From an uncultured Bryobacteraceae bacterium (GTDB lineage: Bacteria > Acidobacteriota > Terriglobia > Bryobacterales > Bryobacteraceae), in NCBI GenBank assembly GCA_937924525.1, contig CALDSU010000008.1, positions 372,001 to 436,000 on the forward strand: 64,000 nucleotides of DNA. Reading direction: 5' to 3'. Made by a program: the position numbers and the translations under genes. Under the pieces are notes generated by a model, which saw only the letters and a program-made list of their open reading frames with translations, was not told where the DNA came from and made no database searches. Shown one piece after another: positions 11,942 to 20,983 of the stretch. Position 1 is the stretch's first letter. Every line of letters begins with the position of its first letter.

Positions 11942-12004
11942 GTTCAGCGATCGTATCACCCGGCGCGGCCGGAAGCACCGCTGCCGCCGGCGAGGGGAAT
12001 TTGC

Positions 12005-12010
12005 GACAAT
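12005..12010 (+). promoter_or_regulatory. -10-like GACAAT, 6 nt before GTG (leaderless candidate)
   Basis: GACAAT (4 of 6 to TATAAT) is followed by six bases and then the GTG start of the D-aminoacylase gene. The block GCGACAATCG is repeated almost exactly before the SMP-30 gene. No Shine-Dalgarno is present. Confidence 0.4.
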
Positions 12011-12016
12011 CGCGAC

Positions 12017-13507
12017 GTGCTGTTACTGGAAAACGGAACTCTCATCGACGGGACTGGCGCGCCCCGGACGCCGGGCAGTGTGCTGGCCGACCAGGGCCGG
12101 ATCGTGGCCGTGGGGCGCTTTGAGCCCCCCACCGATTGCGAACGCGTCGACTGCACGGGCCTGGTGATTGCGCCCGGCTTCATCGACCTGCACAGTCACT
12201 CGGACCTTCAGGTCCTCACCGGCGAGCGTGTGAAATCGCAGCAGGGCGTCACGACGGAGGTGGTCGGGAACTGCGGCTTCTCGGCATACCCCTGCGGGTC
12301 CGACCCGGCGGCGGTGCATGCGTTCGCCAATGGGATCTTCTGCGGAGACGACTCGTGGAACTGGGCGGGCGCGCGCGAATACCTGGCCGATGTCGCCGCG
12401 CGCTCCCGACTGGTGCACGTGGTCTCCCTGGTCGGGCACGGAACGCTGCGGATTGCGCACCTGGGGCCCCGGCAGGGTCCGGCGGCGCCGCGGGAACTCG
12501 AAGCCATGGAGGGCGCGCTGGCCGAATCGCTCACGGCCGGCGCCAGCGGCTTTTCCACAGGCCTGATGTATGCGCCGGGCTCCAGCGCCCCGCGCGAGGA
12601 GTTGGTGCGTTTGTGCAAAGTCGTGGCCAGGCACGGGAAGTTGTATGCCACGCATATGCGGAGCTACTCGTTTGAATTGCTGGAATCCATCGACGAACAA
12701 CTGGATCTGGCGCGGGCGAGCGGCGCGCGGCTCCAGATCTCGCATTTGCAGGCGGTCGGCCGCGCCAACTGGCATCTGCAGGCAGCCGCGATCGAAAAGA
12801 TCGAGCGCGCGCGGCGGGAGGGCATCGATGTAGCCTTCGACATCTACCCCTATACGGCCGGCAGCACCGTGCTGACCCAGTTGCTGCCGCAGTGGGCTCT
12901 GGACGGCGGCATCCCCGCCATGCTGGCCCGCCTGCAGGACCGGGAGCAACGCCAGCGGATCCGGGAGTCCATGGTGCTGGCCCAGGAGTGGCGGGATATC
13001 TACATCTCCGCGGTGGGTTCGGCCCGCAATCAGGATCTGGTGGGCAAACACCTCGCCGAGATCGCCGAGGCGCGCGCGTGCGATCCCCTGGAGGCCACCC
13101 TGGACCTGCTGCTGGAGGAACAGGGCATCGTCAACATGCTTTCGTTCAACCAAAGCGAAGACAACCTGCGCGCCTTGCTGACCCACCCGTTGTGCAGCAT
13201 CATCAGCGACGGGTTCTACGTGAAGGGGCGCCCTCACCCGCGCCTCTACGGAACCTTCCCGTTTCTGCTGGGTGAGATCTGCCGCAACCGCCGCTGGATG
13301 ACGCTGGAGGACGCGATCCACCGGGTCACCGCCAAGCCGGCGGCGCGCTTCGGCATCACCGACCGCGGACGGCTGGCGCCAGGAGCCCGCGCCGACCTGT
13401 GCGTATTCGACCCGGAGCGGGTGGCGGGTACAGCCACCTACGAACGCCCGCAGTCGGCGCCGGAAGGAATCCGGATGGTGTACCGCGAGGGGAAACGCGT
13501 GCAGTAG
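12017..13507 (+). CDS. N-acyl-D-amino-acid deacylase (amidohydrolase family)
   Basis: This cytoplasmic metal-dependent amidohydrolase of 496 aa is of the D-aminoacylase/N-acyl-D-glutamate deacylase type. It starts VLLLENGTLIDGTGAPR and carries the metal motif GFIDLHSHSD, then TTEVVGNCG, ATHMRSYS, ISHLQAVG and YPYTAGST, and ends with GRLAPGARADLCVFDPERV. It probably deacylates N-acyl-D-amino acids or related peptides. The track ORF begins 600 nt upstream inside the creatininase gene. I choose GTG 12017, since similarity to the family begins exactly there. It is divergent from creatininase, and the stop is 2 nt from the convergent small gene. Confidence 0.88.
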   Translation: MLLLENGTLIDGTGAPRTPGSVLADQGRIVAVGRFEPPTDCERVDCTGLVIAPGFIDLHSHSDLQVLTGERVKSQQGVTTEVVGNCGFSAYPCGSDPAAVHAFANGIFCGDDSWNWAGAREYLADVAARSRLVHVVSLVGHGTLRIAHLGPRQGPAAPRELEAMEGALAESLTAGASGFSTGLMYAPGSSAPREELVRLCKVVARHGKLYATHMRSYSFELLESIDEQLDLARASGARLQISHLQAVGRANWHLQAAAIEKIERARREGIDVAFDIYPYTAGSTVLTQLLPQWALDGGIPAMLARLQDREQRQRIRESMVLAQEWRDIYISAVGSARNQDLVGKHLAEIAEARACDPLEATLDLLLEEQGIVNMLSFNQSEDNLRALLTHPLCSIISDGFYVKGRPHPRLYGTFPFLLGEICRNRRWMTLEDAIHRVTAKPAARFGITDRGRLAPGARADLCVFDPERVAGTATYERPQSAPEGIRMVYREGKRVQ

Positions 13508-13509
13508 CC

Positions 13510-13800
13510 TTAGCGGGCGAACCACCAGGCCACGGCCGCCGCCAGCAGGGCCAGTGCGCCCAAGGCGAACTTGCGCCCCGCGCCGGGCCGCGCCGCGGGA
13601 CTTGGCGGCGGCCCCGGAGTGGAGATTCCCACGCCGGGGCCCATGTTCAAACCCATTCGCTGGTAGCGTTGCAGCAGCCGCTCGATATGCGCTCGCGTCT
13701 CCGCGTCTTGGCCGCAAAACGATTCCAGGAAGCCCGGCCACTCTTTCTCCGGCAAATCCAAGGCGCGGCGCAATCCCTCGGAAACACGGTCGTCGTTCAT
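13510..13800 (-). CDS. small single-pass membrane protein, kinase-N-terminus-like
   Basis: This is a 96-aa protein with a soluble N-terminal part and one C-terminal membrane helix (FALGALALLAAAVAWWFA). The N-terminal part (LRRALDLPEKEWPGFLESFCGQD followed by AHIERLLQRY) resembles the short helical leader found before the kinase domain of many acidobacterial Ser/Thr kinases. The kinase domain is absent, and a Pro/Gly linker joins it to the membrane helix. GGAAGGGGAA right before the ATG is a good ribosome binding site, which supports a real gene. The function is unknown. Confidence 0.6.
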   Translation of the reverse strand: MNDDRVSEGLRRALDLPEKEWPGFLESFCGQDAETRAHIERLLQRYQRMGLNMGPGVGISTPGPPPSPAARPGAGRKFALGALALLAAAVAWWFAR

Positions 13801-13856
13801 TTCCCCTTCCGCGAAGTACGACGGAGGCCGCGCCGCAGGACGCCGCGGCGCCCCCT

Positions 13857-14222
13857 TTATTTGCTGGTTCGCCGGGCGCTGACAATGCGGGAGGCGATCA
13901 GGTCGTAGATCTGATCGCGCTGCTTGCGGTCATTCAACTGAAAGTCATACCGCGATCCCTTCACGGGCCGGACGCGCATCTCTTTCCGCCCCTTGCGGGA
14001 CAGTTCGCGAATGTCGGCGTACCGCCACGTGCGGGAGTGGCGGGAGTCGGTGAGCGATTCGAACGCCAGTTCAGTCTCCAGGAGCATCAGCTTGCCCCGT
14101 TGATCGCCATTCCGCACATCGAAGATCAGGTCGCCCGGCGCCGTCTGCGCGGCGGCGGTTCCCGCCAGGAAAAAGATCGCGCCAACCAGCAGCGCCGCGG
14201 TGTGAAGCGTGGCTCGTTTCAT
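13857..14222 (-). CDS. small secreted protein of unknown function
   Basis: This is a 121-aa protein with a clear signal peptide ending near GTAAAQTAPGD. The mature part is basic and beta-rich (DLIFDVRNGDQRGKLMLLE, then RTWRYADIREL and YDFQLNDRKQRDQIYDLIASR). That layout looks like a small PH-like or lipid-binding barrel, but I do not recognise the family. The track ORF starts 17 residues earlier; I prefer ATG 14222 because the signal peptide begins there. GGAGGG lies about 12 nt upstream. Confidence 0.6.
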   Translation of the reverse strand: MKRATLHTAALLVGAIFFLAGTAAAQTAPGDLIFDVRNGDQRGKLMLLETELAFESLTDSRHSRTWRYADIRELSRKGRKEMRVRPVKGSRYDFQLNDRKQRDQIYDLIASRIVSARRTSK

Positions 14223-14324
14223 CTTTTGTTTGCACCCTCCGTGTTCGAAACCTTCCCTGCAAGGGACCGTCATTTCAGCCCTTCCCCGAAGCGGAGACGC
14301 GCCGCGCCGGCGGCGCGTTACGTT

Positions 14325-15578
14325 TCAAGTGTGCAACGTCGCCACTTCCACCTGGGAGCGCTCCCCCGCCACAACCACGATGCCGCTTTCGGTGACATGG
14401 TGGCGGCGCCGGTCGGCCTCGAGATCGAAGCCGATTTGCGCGTCTTCCGGTATTCGGACGTTCTTGTCCAGAATGGCGCGGCGGACTTTGGCGCGGCGTC
14501 CGATGTCGCAGTTGTCCAGGATGACGCACTGATCGACCACGGCGCCCGAGTGGACCCGCACGCCCCGGGAGAGCACGGAATTCCGGACCATGCCGCCTGA
14601 CAGGATACAGCCGCCCGAAACGATCGAGTCGATCGCCTGCCCGCGGCGGTTCTCGTCGTCGAACGTGAACTTGGCGGGCGGATCGGGATACCCCACTGTG
14701 CGCACCGGCCACTTCTTGTTGAACAGGTTCAAGGCGGGCGTCACCGCGCGCAAATCAAGATTCGCCTCAAAGTAGGCGTCGATCGTTCCCACGTCCCGCC
14801 AATACGGCTGCACCCCGAGCGGATCGCCGGGAATCCGGTTGGTCGTGAAATCGTAGGCGAACATGGCGCTGCGGCCCACCAGCGAAGGCAGGATGTCCCG
14901 TCCAAAATCGTGGGAGCTGCCCACGGCGGCCGCGTCGGCGCAAACTTCGTTAATCAAAAGCCGGGTGTCGAAAATGTAGTTGCCCATGGACGCGAACACT
15001 TTGTCCGGCTGCCCGGGGATGTGCGGGGCGTCGGCGCGTTTTTCGTGAAAGCCAATGATTCGTCCGTCCGGAGCGGTTTCGATCACGCCGAACTCGACGG
15101 CGTAACGCCGGTCCACCGGGATCGCCGCTACCGTGACCTGGGCCTCGCGTACCTTGTGGAACTCGATCATGCTGGCGATGTCCATGCGGTAGATATGGTC
15201 GGCGCCGAAGATCGCCACCACTTCCGGATCGGTCTGCTCGATGAGGTTGATGTTCTGGTAGATCGCGTCCGCCGTGCCCTGATACCAGGACTCGTTGGCC
15301 GAGCGCATCTGCGCCGGCACGGGAATAATGAACTGGTTCTTGAGAATGCCGCCGAATTGCCAGCCCTCGCTCAGATGTTGGAGGAGAGATTGGCTCTTGA
15401 ACTGTATCAACACATAGAGTGAGTAGATCCCGGAGTTGACGAAGTTACTCAACACGAAATCGATGATGCGGTACTTGCCGCCAAACGGGACGGCCGGCTT
15501 GGCGCGTTCCTTGGTCAGCGGGTAGAGGCGGGTTCCCTTGCCGCCGGCGAGGATGATGCCGAGTACACGAAGGTGCAT
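14325..15578 (-). CDS. glgC: glucose-1-phosphate adenylyltransferase (ADP-glucose synthase)
   Basis: GlgC makes ADP-glucose from glucose-1-phosphate and ATP, the committed step of glycogen synthesis. The 417-aa protein shows the nucleotide-binding start GIILAGGKGTRLYPLTKERAKPAV, YRIIDFVLSNFVNSGI, the WYQGTADAIYQN motif, FGADHIYRMD and FHEK. A C-terminal left-handed beta-helix region follows (SIVSGGCILSGG, VLSRGVRVHSGA). Length is normal for the family. The track ORF adds 180 residues upstream; ATG 15578 is the family start, with AAAGG 8 nt before it. No other glycogen gene is nearby. It is divergent from an MFS transporter. Confidence 0.96.
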   Translation of the reverse strand: MHLRVLGIILAGGKGTRLYPLTKERAKPAVPFGGKYRIIDFVLSNFVNSGIYSLYVLIQFKSQSLLQHLSEGWQFGGILKNQFIIPVPAQMRSANESWYQGTADAIYQNINLIEQTDPEVVAIFGADHIYRMDIASMIEFHKVREAQVTVAAIPVDRRYAVEFGVIETAPDGRIIGFHEKRADAPHIPGQPDKVFASMGNYIFDTRLLINEVCADAAAVGSSHDFGRDILPSLVGRSAMFAYDFTTNRIPGDPLGVQPYWRDVGTIDAYFEANLDLRAVTPALNLFNKKWPVRTVGYPDPPAKFTFDDENRRGQAIDSIVSGGCILSGGMVRNSVLSRGVRVHSGAVVDQCVILDNCDIGRRAKVRRAILDKNVRIPEDAQIGFDLEADRRRHHVTESGIVVVAGERSQVEVATLHT

Positions 15579-15689
15579 GCGGTTTGCCTTTGGCCTGGAT
15601 GGCCAGCACGACTGCTGCGACTGCGATTTCATTGTGTCAGCAGCCGCCCGTGTCCGCAAGGTGAACGGTGTGATATTGTTGGGAACCGA

Positions 15690-16967
15690 ATGGCGACCGC
15701 ATCCCAATCCCCGGCGGAATCCGGCGGAAACGCCCCGCGGGAATCCAACCTGCTTCGCTGGTCCGTGATCGCGCTCCTGAGTCTCGGCATGATCATCGCG
15801 TATGTCGACCGCACCAACCTGTCGGTGGCGCTGGCCGTGCCTGAGTTCAAAGAGTTCTTCAGCCTGACCGACGCCCAGCGCGGCAACCTGAATTCGGCGT
15901 TTTTCTGGTCCTACGCGTTCCTTCAGATTCCCGCGGGATGGCTGGTGGACCGCTACGGCGTCAAGTTCCCGTACGCGATTGGCTTCTTCTTCTGGTGCCT
16001 GGTCTCGGCCGCGACGGCGGCGACGCGTTCCTTCGGCCAGTTGTTCACCCTGCGTTTCCTGCTGGGAGTGGGCGAAAGCGTCGTCACCCCCGCCAGCATG
16101 CGCTGGATCCGCTTCCACTTCAGCGAGAAGGAGCGGGGACTGGCGGTGGGGATGTACATGACCGGCACCAAGATCGGACCGGCGATCGGCGCTCCCATCG
16201 CGGCCTGGCTGATCCTGTCGTTTGGCTGGCGGGCGATGTTCGTCATTCTGGGCCTTGGCGGTCTCCTCTGGCTGATTCCCTGGATGCTGCTGGTGAAGAA
16301 TGACGACCGCGCCCGCGAGACGGCGCAGGCGCCGAAGGGCGGAGCGCCGCCGGTGTCCTTCGGCAAAATGATGGCGAGCCCCGTGATCTGGGGGACCATC
16401 ATCGGGACCTTTTGCTACATGTACTTTGTCTACTTCTGCATGACCTGGATGCCGGCGTATTTCGTCGAGCGCCGCGGGATGTCGTTAAACTCGATGGGGC
16501 TATATCAATTCTTCAGCTTTGGCGGCATGGCCACTATGGCCGCGGTCGCCGGATGGCTCGCCGACCGGCGGATCGCCCGGGGCGGCGACCCGGTCAAAGT
16601 GCGGAAGGCCTTTACCATCGCCGGGTTCGTGATTGCGTCCACCGAGGTGTTTGGGGCGCTCTCCGAGTCGCACGCCGTGGCGTTGTTCTTTGCCGTTTTC
16701 TCGCTGAGCGGTCTCGGTCTGGCTACCGCGAACTACTGGGCCCTGACGCAAACCCTGATCCCCGGCGGCGCGATCGGCCGCATCGTTGGCATCCAGAATT
16801 GCGCCGCCAATCTGCCCGGCATCGTCGCCCCGATTCTCACCGGCTGGCTGAAGGAAAAAACCGGCAGTTACGATGCGCCGATGCAGGCCATCTGGGTGTT
16901 CCTGATCGTGGGGATTGCCGCTTACGTCTTCCTGGTGCGGAAAGAGTATGCGCCGAAGTCCACCTGA
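15690..16967 (+). CDS. MFS transporter, ACS (anion:cation symporter) type
   Basis: This is a 425-aa inner-membrane transporter with about 12 helices. The early motif IAYVDRTNLSVALAVPEF, AGWLVDRYGVK and the loop SEKERGLAVGMYMTGTKIG are typical of the ACS subfamily, which moves sugar acids such as glucarate or galactonate, or phthalate-like acids. The ATG at 15690 follows a TGATAT hexamer by 13 nt. The track's longer ORF reads into the glgC promoter region. The substrate cannot be fixed, but the window has several sugar-acid enzymes. Confidence 0.9.
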   Translation: MATASQSPAESGGNAPRESNLLRWSVIALLSLGMIIAYVDRTNLSVALAVPEFKEFFSLTDAQRGNLNSAFFWSYAFLQIPAGWLVDRYGVKFPYAIGFFFWCLVSAATAATRSFGQLFTLRFLLGVGESVVTPASMRWIRFHFSEKERGLAVGMYMTGTKIGPAIGAPIAAWLILSFGWRAMFVILGLGGLLWLIPWMLLVKNDDRARETAQAPKGGAPPVSFGKMMASPVIWGTIIGTFCYMYFVYFCMTWMPAYFVERRGMSLNSMGLYQFFSFGGMATMAAVAGWLADRRIARGGDPVKVRKAFTIAGFVIASTEVFGALSESHAVALFFAVFSLSGLGLATANYWALTQTLIPGGAIGRIVGIQNCAANLPGIVAPILTGWLKEKTGSYDAPMQAIWVFLIVGIAAYVFLVRKEYAPKST

Positions 16968-17347
16968 ACTGCGACGGAAACTGGCATGGGGTCTTGGCTT
17001 GGCTGCCGCCGTTGCGGCTTTCGGCTCATCATCTTGCCTCGATGGTAGCAGGCTGGGGGACCTGCCGAGGCAACGACGCCGGAGAACGCCTGGCTCACGT
17101 TAAGCTGCCACCCTTATTGCGCGGTGGCGATGGAACGCCCCAAAAACCGTGAGCGCAATTTTTACCGTCCCGCAAGCAAATCGTCATTTATCTGTAACTA
17201 TTCGGCTGTTATCGTGGGGCTTCGTAAGTGAAGTGATCTCAGCTCGGCTTCTCGTGATCTGCATCCGCTGGGAACACACGCTGATTTCGAAACAGGCGTG
17301 AGTGGAGCACCTGTAGTTCGAACCTCAACACAACAAAGGACTTCTCG
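16968..17347. other. 380-nt intergenic region, AT-rich in its second half
   Basis: The first half is GC-rich and holds no convincing gene. A 51-codon frame overlapping the MFS end looks like a lipoprotein signal but is probably chance. From about 17155 the DNA turns AT-rich and contains direct repeats of a CTGTnAy type at 17181, 17192 and 17206. The region ends with AAAGGACTTCTCG, the ribosome binding site of the TIGR03437 gene. It is the likely promoter of the 17.3-22.8 kb operon. Confidence 0.6.
17181..17212 (+). promoter_or_regulatory. Pho-box-like direct repeats and -10 candidate
   Basis: TCGTCAT-TTAT-CTGTAAC (17181-17198) resembles the PhoB box CTGTCAT-AWAW-CTGTCAY: two 7-mers spaced by four A/T bases with an 11-bp period. 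A third repeat CTGTTAT (17206-17212) follows, and TGTTAT within it could serve as a -10, at about the distance expected when a Pho box replaces the -35. The downstream locus ends with a phosphoesterase. The match is by eye and imperfect. Confidence 0.4.
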
Positions 17348-18106
17348 ATGAAAGTATTTGCTCTTGCTGCTGCGCTGGTTTGTCTGGGCGCGGGGACCGT
17401 GGACGCCCAGAACCGAATAGTAGTGGTAAACGGAGCTCGCTTTGAGCAGGGCTTTCCGCTGGCCCCGGGCACCTATGCCCAAGCCTTTGGTGACTTCGCC
17501 GGGGTTTCGACCGCCACTGCAGCCACGGTGCCCTTGCCGACTGAATTGGGCGGGATCAGTGTGCTGGTGGGAACGACGCGCGCGCCGCTGTACGCGGTCA
17601 CGTCGCAAGCGGTCGCCTTTGTGGTGCCGTTCAATACCGAGCCCGGGCGGGTGCGGGTGCGCGTCCAGCGTGGCGGCGCCGACCTTGGAGCGGGCGATGT
17701 GGACATTTTTCAGGTTTCCCCGGGGATTTTTTTTGACGGAGCGTCCCCGGTTCGCCAGGGCGGCGTGCTCAATCAGGCTGGCCAATACGCCGTGGACGGC
17801 GCTCCCGCCCGGCGAGGCCAAGTGATTCAAATTTTCGCTACTGGTCAAGGCGCGGTAACTCCCGCCGTGGCCGACGGTGCGGTTCCGCCTGCCGGAACCT
17901 TAGCGAACGCTCGCGGCGCCACGAAGGTCTTTGTCTCGGTCGATGAGGCCCAGGTGCTCTTCAGCGGTCTCTCTCCCCAGTTTCCCGGCCTCTGGCAGAT
18001 CAACGCGGTCGTTCCCGATAAGCCTTATATCTCCGGGCAGGTGCCCTTGGTGGTCACCATTGACGGGCTCCCCTCGAATCAGGTGAGTTTCCGGGTGGCT
18101 GAGTAG
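17348..18106 (+). CDS. TIGR03437-domain secreted protein
   Basis: The 252-aa protein has a signal peptide (MKVFALAAALVCLGAGTVDA). It matches the Solibacter-type TIGR03437 domain: VVNGARFEQGFPLAPGTYAQAFG, VLVGTTRAPLYAVTSQAVAFVVP, IFATGQGAVTP and the closing PGLWQINAVVPDKP...VTIDGLPSNQVSF. This Ig-like, extracytoplasmic domain has no established function and usually caps long secreted proteins; here it forms the whole protein. AAAGGA precedes the ATG. It is the first gene of an apparent operon with the TonB receptor 22 nt downstream. The Pho-box-like repeat lies about 135 nt upstream. Confidence 0.85.
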   Translation: MKVFALAAALVCLGAGTVDAQNRIVVVNGARFEQGFPLAPGTYAQAFGDFAGVSTATAATVPLPTELGGISVLVGTTRAPLYAVTSQAVAFVVPFNTEPGRVRVRVQRGGADLGAGDVDIFQVSPGIFFDGASPVRQGGVLNQAGQYAVDGAPARRGQVIQIFATGQGAVTPAVADGAVPPAGTLANARGATKVFVSVDEAQVLFSGLSPQFPGLWQINAVVPDKPYISGQVPLVVTIDGLPSNQVSFRVAE

Positions 18107-18128
18107 CCGTCCATAATTCAGGGCGATC

Positions 18129-20933
18129 ATGATGCAGTTTTGCTGTCGTGTTGTTGTTCTGTTCGTGTCCCTGGTCGCCGTGCTCTCGTCGTCCGCGCAA
18201 TCGCCATCATCTGAAGGTTTGGCGGATGCCGGGAAGCAAGGCACGATCGCGGGAACCGTTTTCGATGCAAATAACGGCCAGCCAATCCGGGCGGCGCATG
18301 TCTCAATCAAGGGTCAAGCTCTGACCCTAGTCACGGACACCGACGGACGCTTTCAAGTTAGAGTCGCGCCAGGAACTTATTCCTTGGTCGTGACTTCCCC
18401 TCGCTACGTGGACGTGGAAGTAGCGGATGTGGTGGTGGTCGCTGGCGAGGTCGCCGAAGCAAGTACGGTCATGGTGGCCAAAGGCACGGTGACGACAGTC
18501 GACGTCGTGGAAAAAGTGGGCGCGGTAGAAGCCACCGCTGCCGCGATGCTGGCCGAACGAAAGTTGTCGGGTAGTGTAACGGATGGCCTCTCCAGCGAGG
18601 AGATTCGCAAAACCGTCGCGTCTGACGCCGCGGGCGCCGTCGAGAAGGTTACCGGAGTTTCCATCGTGGGCGAAGGATACGTGTATGTCCGAGGCATGGG
18701 CGAACGTTATAGCGCCACCATGTTGAATAACTCCGTGCTGCCCACGACGGATCCGGAGAGGCGGGTGGTTCCCCTGGACCTGTTTCCTGCGTCCCTGATC
18801 GATCAAATCAAGGTGCTCAAGACGTATTCGCCCGATTTGCCCGGTGAATTTTCCGCCGGACTCGTTCAGTTGCAGACTATTGAGTTTCCAACCAAGCGGC
18901 TCTTCCGTTTCGGTTACAGCACCGGCTTCAACACCCGCACGACCTTCCAGCCCTTTCAGAGCTATGCGGGCGGTCGCCGCGACTTCTTCGGCTTCGACGA
19001 CGGGACCCGCTCCATTCCAGCTGCCATTCCCACCGACGATCGCCTGTTTCAAGGCCGCTTTCCCGCGGAACAAGTGCAGGCCTTCGGCCGTTCGTTCTCG
19101 AGGAATTGGGAGCCTCGGCCCATCGGCAGCATGCGTCCCGTTCAAACGTTCAACTTGGCCGGAGGCGACACCTTTGGCAAGTTTGGACTCGTCGGCGCGG
19201 TCACCTTCACAAATCAGCCCCAGCGCTACGCACAAGTTCAGCGATTTCTTGCACTGGAAGCCGCCAACCAACCCTTCTTTTTCACTCGCTTTGACGATTT
19301 CCAGACCGACAACGAGGCGACTCGTCTCGGAGCGGTAGGCAACCTCGCGTACCGGATCAACCCTTCCCATAAACTGGTTTGGCGAAACACGCTGAGCCGC
19401 GATTCCGACAAGGAGGCCCGGACCTACGAAGGGCTCTACGGCACCACGGACTCGGTCATTCAGGCGCAGCGGTTGCGCTGGATTGAACGGGGTCTGCTGT
19501 CCACGGGGCTGGAAGGCGAGCATGCGCTGGCGTCACTCGGCAACACCCTGTTCCGTTGGCAGTTTACCGTTTCCAACAGTAAACGCGATGAACCCGACCT
19601 GCGTGAGACCATCCGGACCCAAAACTTCGACGGCACCTTTCGGTGGGCGCCTTTGCAAAATTCCGGGCTGCGATTCTATAACGACCTCACCGACCGAATT
19701 TATGAACCTTTGGCGGAGGTGTCCAAGCCCTTCTACTTTGGCGGCGTGTCGGGCCTCATCAAGACCGGATTCCGCGCCACAATTCGGGAGCGGGACTTCA
19801 ACGCTCGGCGTTTCCGCTTCTTTCAGAGCCGGCTGCCCAACTCGCTGCTGATTCAGCCGACCAACACTATCTTCGCGCCGGAAAACATCAATCCAAACGG
19901 ATTGGTTTTATTGGAGGAAACCCGGACTACGGACGCGTACCAGGCGTCGCTTGACATCTATGGCGGCTACGTGATGGCGGACGTGAACCTGAGTCCGCGC
20001 TGGCGGCTGGTCGGCGGCGCGCGCATCGAAGACGCGCAAATGGTCGTCACCACCAGGGAGTCCAAGGTTCCCGGATCGGTGCCGATTGTCTCACGCCTGG
20101 ATAACCGGGACGTTCTTCCTTCCCTGAACCTGATTTATGCCCTCTCTCGCCGTCAGAATCTGCGTTTCGGGTACGGGCGGACGGTCTCCCGGCCGGATTT
20201 TCGCGAGCTCTCTCCTTTCGAATTCCTGAACACCCTTGGGGGATTCACTACGGTTGGCAACCCCGACCTGCTGCGCACCAAGATCGAAAGTCTCGACGGG
20301 CGCTGGGAGTGGTTTCTTGGTGGTGATCAAGTGGTGGCCGCCAGCTATTTCTACAAGCGCTTATCTGACCCCATTGAGGTCTTTCTCCAACCCAGCACCG
20401 GAAGCGACCTGCGTCAGAGCTTCTTCAACGCCGAGGGGGCCAACAACCAGGGTGTGGAACTCGAATTCCGCAAGAATCTCTCCTTCCTCGGCTCCCGTTT
20501 CCGCCCCTTGTCTCTCGTGAGCAATTACACCTTTGTGAACTCCGACGTCGTGCTGGGAGGCACCGACGCGATCGTCGGCATTCTCACTTCGCAGAACCGT
20601 CCGTTGACCGGCCAGTCGCGTCACATCTACAACGTCATTCTCGATTTCGCCAAACCCCAATGGCGTTCCAACGCGCGGTTTTTCATCAATTCCGTTTCGC
20701 GCCGGATCACGGACGTCGGTCTGCTGGGCTTGCCGGATCTCTATCAGGAACGGAATGTGATGATGGATTTCGTTTATCAGTACGACATTAAAGAGAATGG
20801 CAGATGGAGCGTTCGTTTTACAGCCGAGAACCTCGGCGACAACACCTTCCGTTGGACCCAAGGCGGTCTTCTGGTGCGCCAGTACCAGCTGGGCCGTACG
20901 TTTCAGATCGGCACGACCTTCTCATTGTTCTGA
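18129..20933 (+). CDS. TonB-dependent outer-membrane receptor
   Basis: This 934-aa receptor has a signal peptide. A carboxypeptidase-regulatory-like domain follows (about residues 40-115; GTIAGTVFDANNGQPIRAAHVSI, TDTDGRFQVRVAPGTYSLVV). A plug domain comes next (about 140-250; SDAAGAVEKVTGVSIVG, YVYVRGMGERYSATMLNN, PGEFSAGLVQLQT), then a beta-barrel ending in Phe (FQIGTTFSLF). It imports a ligand across the outer membrane using TonB energy. The plug is of the class that often sits next to secreted partner proteins. Its third codon positions look less GC-rich than those of neighbours. The ligand is unknown; linkage to a phosphoesterase suggests a phosphorylated compound, which is inference. Confidence 0.92.
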   Translation: MMQFCCRVVVLFVSLVAVLSSSAQSPSSEGLADAGKQGTIAGTVFDANNGQPIRAAHVSIKGQALTLVTDTDGRFQVRVAPGTYSLVVTSPRYVDVEVADVVVVAGEVAEASTVMVAKGTVTTVDVVEKVGAVEATAAAMLAERKLSGSVTDGLSSEEIRKTVASDAAGAVEKVTGVSIVGEGYVYVRGMGERYSATMLNNSVLPTTDPERRVVPLDLFPASLIDQIKVLKTYSPDLPGEFSAGLVQLQTIEFPTKRLFRFGYSTGFNTRTTFQPFQSYAGGRRDFFGFDDGTRSIPAAIPTDDRLFQGRFPAEQVQAFGRSFSRNWEPRPIGSMRPVQTFNLAGGDTFGKFGLVGAVTFTNQPQRYAQVQRFLALEAANQPFFFTRFDDFQTDNEATRLGAVGNLAYRINPSHKLVWRNTLSRDSDKEARTYEGLYGTTDSVIQAQRLRWIERGLLSTGLEGEHALASLGNTLFRWQFTVSNSKRDEPDLRETIRTQNFDGTFRWAPLQNSGLRFYNDLTDRIYEPLAEVSKPFYFGGVSGLIKTGFRATIRERDFNARRFRFFQSRLPNSLLIQPTNTIFAPENINPNGLVLLEETRTTDAYQASLDIYGGYVMADVNLSPRWRLVGGARIEDAQMVVTTRESKVPGSVPIVSRLDNRDVLPSLNLIYALSRRQNLRFGYGRTVSRPDFRELSPFEFLNTLGGFTTVGNPDLLRTKIESLDGRWEWFLGGDQVVAASYFYKRLSDPIEVFLQPSTGSDLRQSFFNAEGANNQGVELEFRKNLSFLGSRFRPLSLVSNYTFVNSDVVLGGTDAIVGILTSQNRPLTGQSRHIYNVILDFAKPQWRSNARFFINSVSRRITDVGLLGLPDLYQERNVMMDFVYQYDIKENGRWSVRFTAENLGDNTFRWTQGGLLVRQYQLGRTFQIGTTFSLF

Positions 20934-20983
20934 GAACGCAGTTGTGAAAGATTTCGATTGCACGCAAACAGGAGCCTGACACG

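Noticed and set aside
12023-13885. 620-aa minus-strand ORF opposite the D-aminoacylase
   Set aside because: Shadow of the real gene; it lacks motifs and overlaps the small membrane protein gene.
16951-17103. 51-codon frame with a lipoprotein-like signal after the MFS gene
   Set aside because: It overlaps the MFS end, has no ribosome binding site beyond the coding region, and only a few residues follow the would-be lipobox; probably chance.
17289-17330. GTTCGAA sequence resembling a tRNA T-arm
   Set aside because: No acceptor stem, anticodon arm or D-arm can be folded around it.
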